Shown here: in pieces, positions 18,997-28,429 of the stretch
Position numbering within the stretch: the first letter of the stretch is position 1
Layout: the number at the start of each line of letters is the position of its first letter
Assembly: GCF_003319105.1 (NCBI RefSeq)
Contig: NZ_QOHH01000006.1
Span: forward strand, 233,314-297,313
Reading direction: 5' to 3'
Origin: Blastococcus sp. TF02-09
Lineage (GTDB): Bacteria > Actinomycetota > Actinomycetes > Mycobacteriales > Geodermatophilaceae
DNA: 64,000 bases
Program-made: the position numbers and the translations under genes
Notes under the pieces: generated by a model
Told to the model about the DNA's origin: nothing
What the model saw: the letters and a program-made list of their open reading frames with translations, nothing else
Databases searched by the model: none

Positions 18997-19353
18997 GTGC
19001 CTCCTCTCCGCCTCGGCGACCACGGCGAGCGCCTCGCCGCCACCTACCTGACCGACGCCGGTCTGCGCGTCCTCGACCGCAACTGGCGGTGCCGCGAGGG
19101 CGAGCTGGACATCGTCGCCCGCGACGACGGCGCGCTCGTCTTCTGCGAGGTCAAGACCCGCCGGGGCACCGGCTACGGCCATCCGGCGGAGGCGGTCACC
19201 CCGGCCAAGCAGCGCCGCATCCGGCTGCTGGCCCAGCGGTGGCTGGCCGCGCACGACGAGCACGCCCCGGTGATCCGCTTCGACGTCGTCGGCGTCCTCG
19301 TCCACCGGGACCGGCCTGCCGACGTCACGCACTTCCCGGCGGCCTTCTCGTGA
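18997..19353 (+). CDS. yraN: YraN/UPF0102 family nuclease-like protein
   Basis: 118 residues with the restriction-endonuclease-like core of UPF0102: LGDHGERLAATYL, GELDIVARDDGALVFCEVKTR and a basic segment PAKQRRIRLLAQRWL. The Asp, Glu and Lys in GELDIV...CEVKTR match the PD-(D/E)XK active-site pattern. Function is not firmly known. GTG start; the stop overlaps comM, and yraN-comM-dprA is a standard cluster linked to DNA processing. Confidence 0.92.
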   Translation: MPPLRLGDHGERLAATYLTDAGLRVLDRNWRCREGELDIVARDDGALVFCEVKTRRGTGYGHPAEAVTPAKQRRIRLLAQRWLAAHDEHAPVIRFDVVGVLVHRDRPADVTHFPAAFS

Positions 19354-20870
19354 CGCTGGCGCGCACCTGGTCGGTGGGGCTGGTCGGCGTCCGGGGGGCG
19401 CTCGTCGAGGTGGAGCTGGACATCGCGCAGGGTCTTCCGGGGGTGGCGCTCGTGGGCCTCCCCGACGCGGTGGTGCGGCAGTCGGTCGACCGGGTGCGCG
19501 CGGCGGTGGTGAACACCGGTGGGGAGTTCCCGGCGCGGCGCATCACGATCGGGCTGTCCCCGGCGTCTATGCCGAAGCAGGGCAGCGGGTTCGACCTCGC
19601 GCTGGCCGTCGCGGTGCTGGCCGCCGCCGGCACGGTGCCGGCCGCCTCGATCGACCGGCTGGTGCTGCTCGGCGAGCTGGGGCTCGACGGGTCGGTGCGG
19701 CCGATCCGCGGGGTGCTGCCGGCCGTCCTGGCCGCGGCGCGCGCCGGGCACGAGCAGGTCGTCGTCCCGGCCGCCAACGCCGACGAGGCCGCGCTCGTCG
19801 ACGGCGTCGAGGTGCTGGCGGTCGGGTCGCTGGGTCAGGTCGTCGAGCACCTGGCCGGGCGCTGCCGGTTGGCGGCGCACGAGCGCGCGGTCCCGCCCGA
19901 CGCCGCCCCGATCGCCGACCTCGGGGACGTGGTCGGCCAGTCCGTGGGCCGCCGGGCGGTGGAGATCGCCGCCGCCGGGGGGCACCACCTGTTCCTCGCC
20001 GGGCCACCGGGCGCGGGCAAGACGATGCTCGCCGAGCGGCTGCCGGGGCTGCTCCCACCGCTGGACGAGCAGGCCGCCTTGGAGGTCACCGCGATCCACT
20101 CGATCGCCGGGACGCTCCCGTCGGCCGCCCCGCTGCTCACCCGGCCGCCGTTCGAGGCGCCGCACCACTCGGCCACGATGGCGGCGCTGGTCGGCGGCGG
20201 GTCGGGGCAGATTCGTCCCGGTGCGCTGTGCCGCGCCCACCGCGGGGTCCTCTTCCTGGACGAGACGCCCGAGTTTCCGCGGGCCGTGCTCGACACGCTC
20301 CGCCAGCCACTGGAGCGCGGGGAGGTCACCATCTCGCGCGCGTCCGGTGCGGCCACGTTCCCGTGCCGGGCCCAGCTGGTCTTGGCCGCCAACCCGTGCC
20401 CCTGCGCCAGCGCCGCGGGGGACACAGCGTGCACCTGCAGCCCGCTCGAGCGGCGCCGCTACCGCTCGCGGCTGTCCGGACCCCTGCTCGACCGCATCGA
20501 CCTGCGCGTGGAACTGCCGCCGGTGACCCGCGCCGCCTGGCTCGACGGGGTCGGCGAGCCGGAGTCCACCGCGGTCGTCGCCCGGCGGGTGCTGCAGGCG
20601 CGCGCTGTGGCGGCCGAGCGGCTCGCGGGCACCGGTCTGGCGCTCAACAGCCAGGTGCCCGGTCGGCTCCTGCGCGGCCGGTTCGCCCCACCGCGGGCGT
20701 CGCTCGCGCTGGCGGAGCGGGCGCTGGAACGCGGCGCGCTGTCCGTCCGGGGGTTCGACCGCGTCCAGCGGGTCGCGTGGACCCTGGCCGACCTGGCGGG
20801 GCACACCGTGCCCGGCCCGGACGAGATCGCCGAGGCCCTCGGCATGCGTCTCCAGCGGGCCGCGGCATGA
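19350..20870 (+). CDS. comM: YifB/ComM family Mg-chelatase-like AAA+ ATPase
   Basis: 506 residues. The N-terminal Lon-protease-like fold (starting TLARTWSVGLVGV) precedes the AAA+ module with Walker A GPPGAGKTML (about 218-227) and HRGVLFLDETPEF as Walker B region. A Mg-chelatase C-terminal helical domain ends the protein. ComM in naturally competent bacteria is a hexameric helicase promoting branch migration during transformation. GTG overlaps yraN and the stop overlaps dprA (ATGA). Confidence 0.94.
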   Translation: MTLARTWSVGLVGVRGALVEVELDIAQGLPGVALVGLPDAVVRQSVDRVRAAVVNTGGEFPARRITIGLSPASMPKQGSGFDLALAVAVLAAAGTVPAASIDRLVLLGELGLDGSVRPIRGVLPAVLAAARAGHEQVVVPAANADEAALVDGVEVLAVGSLGQVVEHLAGRCRLAAHERAVPPDAAPIADLGDVVGQSVGRRAVEIAAAGGHHLFLAGPPGAGKTMLAERLPGLLPPLDEQAALEVTAIHSIAGTLPSAAPLLTRPPFEAPHHSATMAALVGGGSGQIRPGALCRAHRGVLFLDETPEFPRAVLDTLRQPLERGEVTISRASGAATFPCRAQLVLAANPCPCASAAGDTACTCSPLERRRYRSRLSGPLLDRIDLRVELPPVTRAAWLDGVGEPESTAVVARRVLQARAVAAERLAGTGLALNSQVPGRLLRGRFAPPRASLALAERALERGALSVRGFDRVQRVAWTLADLAGHTVPGPDEIAEALGMRLQRAAA

Positions 20871-22126
20871 CCACGCTCGACGAGGACCTCGAGGACGCCG
20901 CGTCGGCGGGCGATCCGGCGCACCCGGGCCTGCGGCGGGCGCGGGCCTGGCTCAGCCGGGCGGTCGAGCCGGGGACTGTCGATCTCTGGCGCTACGTCGA
21001 CCACCTCGGGCCGGTGGTGGCGGTGCAGCGACTGCGCAGCGGCGCGGCCCCGGACACGCTGCGGTCCCTCGTGGGTGCGCGGACCGAGCAGGACGCGACC
21101 CTGGCCGACCTGCAGCGCGCGGAGCGGTGCGGCGCCCGGCTGGTCACCCCCGAGGACGACGAGTGGCCGTTCCTGCAGTTGCACGCGCTCACGCTCGCGG
21201 TGGCCGACGAGCCGGCCGATCGGCGCCACCAGTCGGAGCGGACGAAGGCACCCGTACCGCCGCTGGCGCTGTGGGTCCGCGGACCGGGCCGGCTCGACGA
21301 GCTCGCCGACCGCTCGGTGGCCGTCGTCGGCTCCCGCGCCTCGACGGCGTACGGCGAGCACGTCGCCGCCGAGCTGGGCCACCAGCTGGGTGAGCGGGGC
21401 TGGACCGTCGTCTCCGGCGGCGCCTACGGCATCGACGCCGCCGCGCACCGCGGCGCGCTGGCAGCGGAGGCGCCGACGATCGCGGTCCTCTCCTGCGGGG
21501 TCGACCGTCCCTACCCGGCTGCGCACGGCGCGCTCTTCCACCGCATCGCCGAGACGGGTCTGCTGGTCAGCGAGTGGCCGCCGGGCTCGGCACCACTCAG
21601 GCACCGCTTCCTCGTCCGGAACCGGCTGATCGCCGCCCTGACCCGGGGCACGGTCGTGGTCGAGGCGGCTGCCCGCTCGGGGGCCTTGGCCACCGCGCGA
21701 CGGGCCCAGGACCTCGGCCGCTCGGTGCTGGTCGTGCCCGGCCCGGTGACTTCAGCGATGAGCGTCGGCTGCCACGAGCTGCTCCGCGACGAGCAGCTGG
21801 GCGCCCGGCTGGTCGCCTCCGCCGCCCATGTCATCGACGCCGTGGGCAGCATCGGCGCCGACCTGGCCGATCCCGCGCCCCGGCCGGAGTCGGTGCGCGA
21901 CGGGCTGTCCGACCTGGCCACCCGGGTCCTCGACGCCTGCCCGGTGCGGATCGGGGTGAGCCCGGAGCGCCTGGCCGCGGTCGCAGGCTGCGACGTCCTC
22001 GAGGTGCTGCGCGTGCTGCCCGCGCTCGAGCTGGCCGAGCTCGTGCAGTGGACCGGCACCGGTTGGCGGGTGACACCGCCGCCGAAGCCGGCGCGCGGGA
22101 AGGGCCGGCCCGGCGTGGCGTCTTGA
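20867..22126 (+). CDS. dprA: DNA-processing protein DprA
   Basis: Loads RecA on incoming single-stranded DNA in transformation. 419 residues: a helical N-terminal region, the extended Rossmann fold with [20 protein letters not shown] and [18 protein letters not shown], then a C-terminal winged-helix-like segment. ATG overlaps comM. The cluster suggests DNA-uptake potential, but com pilus genes are not in the window. Confidence 0.94.
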   Translation: MTTLDEDLEDAASAGDPAHPGLRRARAWLSRAVEPGTVDLWRYVDHLGPVVAVQRLRSGAAPDTLRSLVGARTEQDATLADLQRAERCGARLVTPEDDEWPFLQLHALTLAVADEPADRRHQSERTKAPVPPLALWVRGPGRLDELADRSVAVVGSRASTAYGEHVAAELGHQLGERGWTVVSGGAYGIDAAAHRGALAAEAPTIAVLSCGVDRPYPAAHGALFHRIAETGLLVSEWPPGSAPLRHRFLVRNRLIAALTRGTVVVEAAARSGALATARRAQDLGRSVLVVPGPVTSAMSVGCHELLRDEQLGARLVASAAHVIDAVGSIGADLADPAPRPESVRDGLSDLATRVLDACPVRIGVSPERLAAVAGCDVLEVLRVLPALELAELVQWTGTGWRVTPPPKPARGKGRPGVAS

Positions 22127-22157
22127 CCGGCCGGGCGGGTCGACGGACGGTTCCGCC

Positions 22158-23093
22158 ATGGCGACGGGGACGGCGGACGCGCGCTCCGCGCTGCCGCCGG
22201 CCCTGGCCGAGGTGCTGGCCGGCTACGAGGAGCACCTCGCCAGCCAGCGGGACCTCTCCGAGCACACCGTCCGCGGGTACGTCACCGACGTCGTCGGGCT
22301 GCTCGACCACCTCGCTCGCCGTGGGGGAGAGCAGGCGCACCACCTCGACCTCCCCGCGCTGCGCAGCTGGCTGGCCCAGGGGCGCACCAGGGGGCACAGT
22401 CGCGCCACCACTGCCCGGCACGCCGCCGCCGCGCGGTCGTTCACCCGCTGGCTGCGCCGGTCCGGGCTCACCACCGAGGACGTGGGACTGCGACTGGTCA
22501 GCCCCAAGGCGCACCGCACCCTGCCCGACGTCCTGGCACCCGACCAGGCCCGCGCGGTCGTGGAGTCCGCCGCCGGGGCCGAGGAGCCGGTGGGCCTGCG
22601 CGACGCCGTCGTCCTCGAGCTGCTCTACGCCAGCGGCATCCGCGTCAGCGAACTCGTCGGCCTGGACGTCGACGACCTCGACCGGGGGCGCCGGGTGCTG
22701 CGGGTCCTCGGCAAGGGCCGCAAGGAGCGCACCGTCCCCTACGGAGTGCCCGCCGAGGCCGCTCTCGAGGCCTGGCTGACCCGAGGCCGCCCGGCCCTCG
22801 CGGCCGCCTCCTCCGGGCCGGCGCTCCTGCTGGGCGTCCGCGGAGGCCGGCTGGACGCTCGCGAGGCGCGCCGCATCGTGCACGCCGCCGTCTCCGGCAC
22901 GGCCGGCGCGCCCGACATCGGCCCGCACGGCCTGCGGCACTCCGCGGCCACCCACGTGCTGGAGGGCGGCGCGGACCTGCGGTCGGTCCAGGAACTGCTG
23001 GGTCACGCTAGCCTCGCGACGACGCAGATCTACACGCACGTGACCGTCGAGCGGCTCCGTGCGGTCCACGCCCAAGCTCACCCCCGGGCCTGA
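22158..23093 (+). CDS. xerC: Site-specific tyrosine recombinase XerC
   Basis: Resolves chromosome dimers at dif together with XerD. 311 residues with an N-terminal SAM-like core-binding domain (about 15-105) and a catalytic domain in which all active residues are visible: R162 (GIRVSEL), K186 (GKGRKER), H257 and R260 (HGLRHS), H283 (LGHAS) and Y292 (IYTHV). Length and setting after dprA indicate the chromosomal Xer enzyme, not a phage integrase; no att-like repeats were seen nearby. Confidence 0.93.
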   Translation: MATGTADARSALPPALAEVLAGYEEHLASQRDLSEHTVRGYVTDVVGLLDHLARRGGEQAHHLDLPALRSWLAQGRTRGHSRATTARHAAAARSFTRWLRRSGLTTEDVGLRLVSPKAHRTLPDVLAPDQARAVVESAAGAEEPVGLRDAVVLELLYASGIRVSELVGLDVDDLDRGRRVLRVLGKGRKERTVPYGVPAEAALEAWLTRGRPALAAASSGPALLLGVRGGRLDAREARRIVHAAVSGTAGAPDIGPHGLRHSAATHVLEGGADLRSVQELLGHASLATTQIYTHVTVERLRAVHAQAHPRA

Positions 23094-23183
23094 GCGGGGG
23101 ACGGGTGCGGATGGGACGGGCGGCGGGAACCATGAGGCAGGACCACGGGGCGCGAGCCCGCGGCGCGAGCAAGGAGGGCCACC

Positions 23184-23984
23184 GTGCCTGAGGCAACGAT
23201 CTCCCGGACCGACGAGTCGTCCGAGGACACCGACGCCTTCATCGCCCAGCTGTGGGCGGACTACGTGGCCGACCGCGACCCGGGCCTGCGTGACCGGCTG
23301 ATCCTGCACTACGCGCCGCTGGTCAAGTACGTCGCCGGCCGCGTCGGCAGCGGTCTGCCCAGCCACGTCGAGCAGGCCGACCTGGTCTCCTACGGCACGT
23401 TCGGCCTGATCGACGCGATCACCCGGTACGAGCCGACCCGCGAGGTCAAGTTCGAGAGCTACGCGATGGCCCGCATCCGCGGCGCGATCATCGACGAGCT
23501 CCGCAACACCGACTGGATCCCGCGGTCGGTGCGCATGAAGGCCCGCCAGTTCGAGCGCACCGTCGCCGAGCTCGAGGCCCGGCTGCACCGCACGCCGACC
23601 GACGACGAGGTCGCCGACGCGATGGGCATGGACGTCGAGGAGATCCGCAAGTTCCTGGGCCAGCTGTCCCTGGTTAACGTCGTCGCCCTGGACGAGCTGC
23701 TCACCGACGACGACGGCGGCTCGCCACGCCTCGGGGACACCCTCCAGGACACCCGCGCGCTCGACCCGCAGGCGATGGCCGAGAACGGCGAGGCCCGCCA
23801 GCTGCTGGCCCGCGCGGTGGAGCAGCTGCCCGAGCGGGAGAAGGTCGTCGTCTCGCTCTACTACTTCGAGGGCCTCACCCTCGCCGACATCGGCCGCGTG
23901 CTCGGCGTGACCGAGAGTCGGATCTGCCAGCTGCACACCAAGGCCGTGCTCCACCTGCGCACCAAGCTCGCCGACATCGCCTGA
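23184..23984 (+). CDS. whiG: WhiG/FliA-type RNA polymerase sigma factor
   Basis: 266-residue sigma factor of the sigma-28 group. Region 2 carries [30 protein letters not shown] and [18 protein letters not shown]; region 3 follows with [11 protein letters not shown]; region 4 ends with [20 protein letters not shown]. In streptomycetes WhiG drives aerial-hypha sporulation; in motile actinobacteria the same subgroup (FliA) runs flagellar genes. No flagellar or anti-sigma gene lies nearby, so the role is open. GTG 23184 follows AAGGAGGG. Confidence 0.9.
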   Translation: MPEATISRTDESSEDTDAFIAQLWADYVADRDPGLRDRLILHYAPLVKYVAGRVGSGLPSHVEQADLVSYGTFGLIDAITRYEPTREVKFESYAMARIRGAIIDELRNTDWIPRSVRMKARQFERTVAELEARLHRTPTDDEVADAMGMDVEEIRKFLGQLSLVNVVALDELLTDDDGGSPRLGDTLQDTRALDPQAMAENGEARQLLARAVEQLPEREKVVVSLYYFEGLTLADIGRVLGVTESRICQLHTKAVLHLRTKLADIA

Positions 23985-24163
23985 CGCCGGGCCAGCACGC
24001 GTGGCTACCGCACGCGGCGGTCGGGCGAGGGGTTGGACCCGGGCGACCCACGTCCGCGCCAGCAGTGAGCACCTGGGGTTCAACGATCCCGCGCGGCGGC
24101 AGCCCGGCCAGGCATCGTCCGGGTGCCGACGATGTGCGACGACGGCGTGTTCTAGCCGCGGAA

Positions 24164-24178
24164 TGCGCCGCAGGCGCA
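24164..24178. terminator. Short hairpin between convergent genes
   Basis: TGCGCC, loop GCA, GGCGCA in the 236-base gap between the sigma-factor gene and the convergent M23 gene. It could act in both directions. Nothing else was seen in this gap. Confidence 0.3.
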
Positions 24179-24220
24179 CATCGCTGCGCCGCCGGTGCAG
24201 CACCTCCGCGGCCACCGGGC

Positions 24221-24721
24221 TCAGCGCAGGGGGAGCAGCCGCACCCGCACGACGAGCAGCAGCAGCGGGTCGAGGTACTCCTCCCCGCGGCGCAGCCCCC
24301 AGTGCAGGCAGGCCTCGACCGGGCAGCCGGCGTGCCCCGGCGCCAGCGTGCCGACGGGGGAGCCGCGGGCCACCCGCTGCCCTGCGCCCACGACCGGGTC
24401 CACCGGCTCGTAGGTCGTCCGTAGCCCGTCGGCGTGGTCGATGCTCACCACCGGCCGGCCGGCCACCATCCCGGCGAACACCACGACCCCGTCGCCCGCG
24501 GCCAGGACCGGCGTCCCGGGTGCAGCGCCGAGGTCCACGCCCCGGTGGCCTGGACCGTAGGCGTGCGCGGGCGGCTCGAACGGCCGGGTCACGTCCGGCC
24601 GGCCCGCCACGGGCGACGTCCAGGCACCGACGACCGGGGGCGCCGGTCCGGCCGCCGCGGGCACCGGTGCGAGCACCGCCACGACGAGGGCCGTGAGGAC
24701 GGCGGGGAAGGCAGCGCGCAT
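24221..24721 (-). CDS. Secreted M23-family (LytM-like) peptidase homologue
   Basis: 166 residues with a signal peptide (MRAAFPAVLTALVVAVLAP, cut near AAAG) and a LytM domain. Metal ligands H59 and D63 appear in GHRGVDLG, H96 in SIDHADG and H140 in ACLHWGLRRG. The first His of the usual HxH motif is Cys (C138), so peptidoglycan cleavage may be weak or lost and a scaffold role is possible. A similar gene stands next to rpsB in mycobacteria. Leftward, divergent from rpsB. Confidence 0.82.
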   Translation of the reverse strand: MRAAFPAVLTALVVAVLAPVPAAAGPAPPVVGAWTSPVAGRPDVTRPFEPPAHAYGPGHRGVDLGAAPGTPVLAAGDGVVVFAGMVAGRPVVSIDHADGLRTTYEPVDPVVGAGQRVARGSPVGTLAPGHAGCPVEACLHWGLRRGEEYLDPLLLLVVRVRLLPLR

Positions 24722-25021
24722 GCGCCGATCCTGGGTCCGGGGACCGCCCGGTGAACGGTCCGGCGAGCGGCTGTGGAGAGCGGCCGACGGCGGGGAGACC
24801 ACCGGCCGCCGTCGCGTATGCTGTCGGATGCGACCCGTCCGTCGGGTCGACTTCGCGCGTCCTCATCCCGCCGACACGGCGGGGCGATCGCCGCCTCGGT
24901 CCCGGTCCGCAACGGCCGGGGGAGCGGTGACGCAGGACGCCAGGGCGGTCGCCACCCGGTGCCCGCGACAACCGGAATCACGCGCGGCCCGCGGCCGCGC
25001 GCGTACAGCAGAGAGGCTGCA
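24722..25021 (+). other. Non-coding gap upstream of rpsB
   Basis: 300 bases between the divergent M23 gene and rpsB. TATGCT at 24817-24822 is a plausible -10 for the ribosomal operon but has no good -35. The 200 bases from there to the S2 start would be a long leader, as is common for rpsB; I could not define a clear fold. A run of GCGCGGCCCGCGGCCGCGCGC at 24981-25001 is strongly self-complementary. Confidence 0.4.
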
Positions 25022-25966
25022 ATGGCAGTCGTCAGCATGAAGCAGCTGCTCGACAGCGGCGTCCACTTCGGGCACCAGACCCGCCGCTGGAACCCGAAGA
25101 TGAAGCGATTCATCTTCACCGAGCGCAACGGCATCTACATCATCGACCTGCAGCAGACGCTCGGGTACATCGACAACGCCTACGAGTTCGTCAAGCAGAC
25201 GGTCGCGCACGGTGGCTCGATCCTGTTCGTCGGCACCAAGCGCCAGGCGCAGGAGGTCGTCGCCGAGCAGGCCACGCGCGTGGGCATGCCCTACGTCAAC
25301 CAGCGCTGGCTCGGCGGCATGCTCACCAACTTCCAGACGGTCTTCAAGCGCCTCGAGCGCCTCAAGGAGATCGAGGACATGGAGCAGACCGGCGTGCTGG
25401 TCAGCCTGTCCAAGAAGGAGCAGCTGGTCCTCAGCCGCGAGAAGGCGAAGCTGGACCGCTCCCTCGGCGGCATCCGCGACATGAAGAAGGTGCCCAGCGC
25501 CATCTGGATCGTGGACACCAAGAAGGAGCACATCGCCGTCGGCGAGGCCCGCAAGCTGAACATCCCCGTCGTCGCGATCCTGGACACCAACTGCGACCCC
25601 GACGAGGTCGACTACAAGATCCCGGGCAACGACGACGCGATCCGCAGCATCGCCGTGCTGACCCGCGTGGTCGCCGACGCCGTCGCCGAGGGCCTCATGG
25701 CCCGCTCGGCCGCGCAGGCCAACGCCGCCCGCGAGGACGGGGCTGAGCCGGTCATCGGCGGCGACCAGCCCCTGGCCGACTGGGAGCGCGAGCTGCTGAC
25801 CGGTGGTGACGCCGCGGCCGCTCCGGCCGACGACGCCACCGCCACCCCGCTGCCGGAGACCCCGGCCGAGCCGCCGACGGTCACCGCCGAGGAGGTCGCC
25901 CCGGTCGAGGGCGTCCCCGCCACCGGCAGCACCGAAACCGGCACCCAGGGCGCCGAGAACGGCTGA
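25022..25966 (+). CDS. rpsB: 30S ribosomal protein S2
   Basis: 314 residues. The S2 core runs to about residue 245 ([45 protein letters not shown]). An Ala/Pro/Glu-rich tail of about 65 residues follows, as in other actinobacteria. ATG 25022 follows GAGAGG. It heads rpsB-tsf-pyrH-frr-cdsA, though hairpins after rpsB and tsf may grade expression. Confidence 0.97.
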   Translation: MAVVSMKQLLDSGVHFGHQTRRWNPKMKRFIFTERNGIYIIDLQQTLGYIDNAYEFVKQTVAHGGSILFVGTKRQAQEVVAEQATRVGMPYVNQRWLGGMLTNFQTVFKRLERLKEIEDMEQTGVLVSLSKKEQLVLSREKAKLDRSLGGIRDMKKVPSAIWIVDTKKEHIAVGEARKLNIPVVAILDTNCDPDEVDYKIPGNDDAIRSIAVLTRVVADAVAEGLMARSAAQANAAREDGAEPVIGGDQPLADWERELLTGGDAAAAPADDATATPLPETPAEPPTVTAEEVAPVEGVPATGSTETGTQGAENG

Positions 25967-25971
25967 TCGCC

Positions 25972-26002
25972 CGGCGCCGTCCCCGAGCCGGGGACGGCGC
26001 CG
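25972..26002 (+). terminator. Perfect 13-bp hairpin between rpsB and tsf
   Basis: CGGCGCCGTCCCC (25972-25984), loop GAGCC, then its exact complement at 25990-26002. It starts 6 bases after rpsB and ends 42 bases before tsf. Since tsf is normally cotranscribed, this is likely an attenuating or mRNA-stabilising hairpin. Confidence 0.65.
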
Positions 26003-26044
26003 CGGCGCGCCCTAAGCACACACAGACTCCAGAGGAAGAGAGAC

Positions 26045-26860
26045 ATGGCTGACTTCACGGCGGCCGACGTCAAGCGTCTCCGCGACGCCACCGGCGCCGG
26101 CATGATGGACTGCAAGAAGGCCCTGACCGAGGCCGACGGCGACTACGACAAGGCCGTCGAGCTGCTGCGCGTCAAGGGCGCCAAGGACGTCGGCAAGCGC
26201 CTCGAGCGCTCGACGACCAACGGCATCGTCGTCAGCAAGGACGGCGCTCTGCTCGAGCTGGACTGCGAGACCGACTTCGTCGCCAAGAACGCCGACTTCA
26301 TCGCGCTGGCCGAGCGGCTCATCGAGATCGGCCTGCAGAACAAGCCGGCCGACGCCGAGGCGCTGCTGGCCACCGAGGTCGACGGCCAGACCGTCGCCGC
26401 GCTGGTCGAGGGCGAGTCCGCCCGCATCGGCGAGAAGCTGGTGCTCTCCCGCTTCGTCGCGTTCGAGGGCACCGTCGCCACCTACCTGCACAAGCGGGCC
26501 ACCGACCTGCCCCCGGCCATCGGTGTCGCCGTGCAGTACAGCGGTGGCAGTGAGGACGCGGCCCGCAGCCTGGCGATGCACATCGCCGCCGCGCGCCCGC
26601 GCTACCTCACCCGCGAGGAGGTCCCGGCCGAGGCGGTCGAGACCGAGCGTCGCGTCGCCGAGCAGACGGCCAAGGAGGAGGGCAAGCCCGAGCAGGCGAT
26701 CGCCAAGATCGTCGAGGGTCGGGTCAACGCCTACTACAAGGACTTCGTCCTGCTCGAGCAGCCGTCGATCACCGAGCCCAAGCGCACGGTGAAGCAGATC
26801 GTCGACGAGGCCGGCCTGACCGTGGAGCGCTTCGCGCGCTTCGAGGTCGGCCAGGCCTGA
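26045..26860 (+). CDS. tsf: Elongation factor Ts
   Basis: Nucleotide-exchange factor for EF-Tu, 271 residues. The N-terminal UBA-like domain has [19 protein letters not shown], and the core has [14 protein letters not shown] and [19 protein letters not shown] follows GAGGAAGAG. The next gene is pyrH after a 159-base gap holding a structured repeat and a strong hairpin. Confidence 0.97.
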   Translation: MADFTAADVKRLRDATGAGMMDCKKALTEADGDYDKAVELLRVKGAKDVGKRLERSTTNGIVVSKDGALLELDCETDFVAKNADFIALAERLIEIGLQNKPADAEALLATEVDGQTVAALVEGESARIGEKLVLSRFVAFEGTVATYLHKRATDLPPAIGVAVQYSGGSEDAARSLAMHIAAARPRYLTREEVPAEAVETERRVAEQTAKEEGKPEQAIAKIVEGRVNAYYKDFVLLEQPSITEPKRTVKQIVDEAGLTVERFARFEVGQA

Positions 26861-26925
26861 GCAAGGACCCCCTTGCCCCCCACCGCTCGCACGCTCGCGG
26901 CGGGGCCCTGCAAGGGGGCCGTTCC
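26861..26925. repeat. Structured intergenic repeat, copy A
   Basis: It begins right after the tsf stop. Outer arms CCCCCTTGC (26868-26876) and GCAAGGGGG (26910-26918) pair perfectly. Inside, CCCC/GGGG and CCGC/GCGG stems surround TCGCACGCTC. Flanks AAGGA and CCGTTCC are shared with copy B at 29642, and the architecture also with copy C at 63478. The variable part of the outer arms differs between copies yet stays paired. Confidence 0.75.
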
Positions 26926-26936
26926 AGCACCTCACG

Positions 26937-26970
26937 GCGGCCCCGCTCCCTTCACGGAGAGCGGGGCCGC
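26937..26970 (+). terminator. Perfect 12-bp hairpin before pyrH
   Basis: GCGGCCCCGCTC (26937-26948) pairs without mismatch with GAGCGGGGCCGC (26959-26970) around a 10-base loop, followed by TCGTGCG. It lies after repeat copy A and 49 bases before pyrH, suggesting that pyrH-frr-cdsA has its own promoter or depends on read-through. Confidence 0.6.
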
Positions 26971-27019
26971 TCGTGCGTGCGGCAGGATCACCACACTGAT
27001 GTCGAACGAGGGATACGCG

Positions 27020-27790
27020 TTGACCGACACGACCGCACCACTGTCCGCGCCCACCGCGTTCCAGCCCGCCGACGGCGCCGGCTACAAGCGCGTGCTGCTC
27101 AAGCTCTCCGGTGAGGCGTTCGGTGGCGGGACGGTCGGCATCGACTCCGGGATCGTGCACAGCATCGCCCAGCAGCTCGCCGACGTCGTCGCCGGCGGCA
27201 CCCAGGTCGCCGTCGTCGTCGGTGGTGGCAACTTCTTCCGCGGCGCGGAGCTCGCCCAGGCGGGCATGGACCGCCGGCACGCCGACTACATGGGCATGCT
27301 CGGCACGGTCATGAACGCCCTGGCCCTGCAGGCGTTCTGCGAGCAGGTGGGGCTGGAGACCCGGGTGCAGACGGCGATCACGATGGGCCAGGTCGCCGAG
27401 CCCTACATCCCGCGCAAGGCCGTCCGGCACCTGGAGAAGGGCCGGCTGGTCATCTTCGGTGCCGGTGCGGGCATGCCGTACTTCTCGACCGACACCGTCG
27501 CCGCCCAGCGGGCGATGGAGATCGGCTGCCAGGTGCTGCTGATGGCCAAGAACGGCGTCGACGGCGTCTACGACGACGACCCGCGCACCAACCCCGATGC
27601 CGTCATGTACGACCACCTGGACTACGCCACGGTCCTCGCCGACGAGCTCAAGGTCGCCGACGCGACCGCGATCAGCTTGTCGATGGAGAACCGGATGCCC
27701 ATCGTGGTGTTCAACCTGCTGCGCGACGGCAACATCGCCCGGGCGACCGCAGGTGAGAAGATCGGGACGCTGATCAGCCAGCCGGCCTGA
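27020..27790 (+). CDS. pyrH: Uridylate kinase
   Basis: Phosphorylates UMP to UDP; hexameric and unrelated to eukaryotic UMP kinases. The protein shows [44 protein letters not shown] and [18 protein letters not shown] 27020 (256 residues) is favoured because GAGGGA at 27008-27013 is 6 bases upstream; an in-frame ATG at 26999 would add seven residues. Followed 58 bases on by frr. Confidence 0.95.
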   Translation: MTDTTAPLSAPTAFQPADGAGYKRVLLKLSGEAFGGGTVGIDSGIVHSIAQQLADVVAGGTQVAVVVGGGNFFRGAELAQAGMDRRHADYMGMLGTVMNALALQAFCEQVGLETRVQTAITMGQVAEPYIPRKAVRHLEKGRLVIFGAGAGMPYFSTDTVAAQRAMEIGCQVLLMAKNGVDGVYDDDPRTNPDAVMYDHLDYATVLADELKVADATAISLSMENRMPIVVFNLLRDGNIARATAGEKIGTLISQPA

Positions 27791-27848
27791 CACCGGCGCA
27801 CAGACGAGGACGATGGCGGAGCGAGAACCGCCGCAGGAGGGACACCCC

Positions 27849-28406
27849 GTGATCGACGACACCCTGCTCGATGCCGAGGAGCGGATGGACAAGGCCCTGT
27901 CGGTCGCCCGGGAGGATCTCGGCTCCGTGCGCACCGGCCGGGCCGCGCCCTCCATGTTCAGCAAGATCATGGTCGACTACTACGGCGCCTACACCCCGGT
28001 GCCGCAGATGGCCTCCATCACCGTGCCCGAGGCGCGCATGGCCGTGATCAAGCCCTACGACATGAGCCAGCTGACCGCCATCGAGCGGGCCATCCGCGAC
28101 AGCGACCTCGGCGTCAACCCGACCAACGACGGCCAGGTCCTGCGGGTCGTCTTCCCGCAGTTGACCGAGGAGCGTCGGCGCGAGCTGGTCAAGCAGGCCC
28201 GGTCCAAGGGCGAGGACGCCAAGATCGCCATCCGCAACATCCGCCGGCGCGCCAAGGACGAGCTCGACCGCATCGCGAAGGACGGGGAGGCCGGCGAGGA
28301 CGACGTCCGCCGCGCGGAGAAGGAGCTCGACAGCCTCACCGAGCAGCACGTGGCGCACGTGGACGAGGCGATGAAGAACAAGGAGACCGAGCTGCTCGAG
28401 GTCTGA
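27849..28406 (+). CDS. frr: Ribosome recycling factor
   Basis: 185 residues, standard length; with EF-G it splits post-termination ribosomes. It begins [20 protein letters not shown], shows [14 protein letters not shown], the [19 protein letters not shown] region and [14 protein letters not shown]. The GTG start at 27849 follows GGAGGGAC. cdsA follows within 25 bases. Confidence 0.97.
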   Translation: MIDDTLLDAEERMDKALSVAREDLGSVRTGRAAPSMFSKIMVDYYGAYTPVPQMASITVPEARMAVIKPYDMSQLTAIERAIRDSDLGVNPTNDGQVLRVVFPQLTEERRRELVKQARSKGEDAKIAIRNIRRRAKDELDRIAKDGEAGEDDVRRAEKELDSLTEQHVAHVDEAMKNKETELLEV

Positions 28407-28429
28407 ACACCGACGACGGCTTCCCGCTG

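Noticed and set aside
22158..23093. Integrase marking a mobile element
   Set aside because: Sequence and setting fit chromosomal XerC in its usual place after dprA; no att-type repeats, tRNA gene or cargo genes nearby.
23985..24220. tRNA or small RNA gene in the gap after the sigma factor
   Set aside because: No cloverleaf or T-loop sequence was found; only a short hairpin.
21831..24971. A 1046-codon leftward frame across xerC and the sigma-factor gene
   Set aside because: It covers several well-recognised forward genes and has no domain signature.
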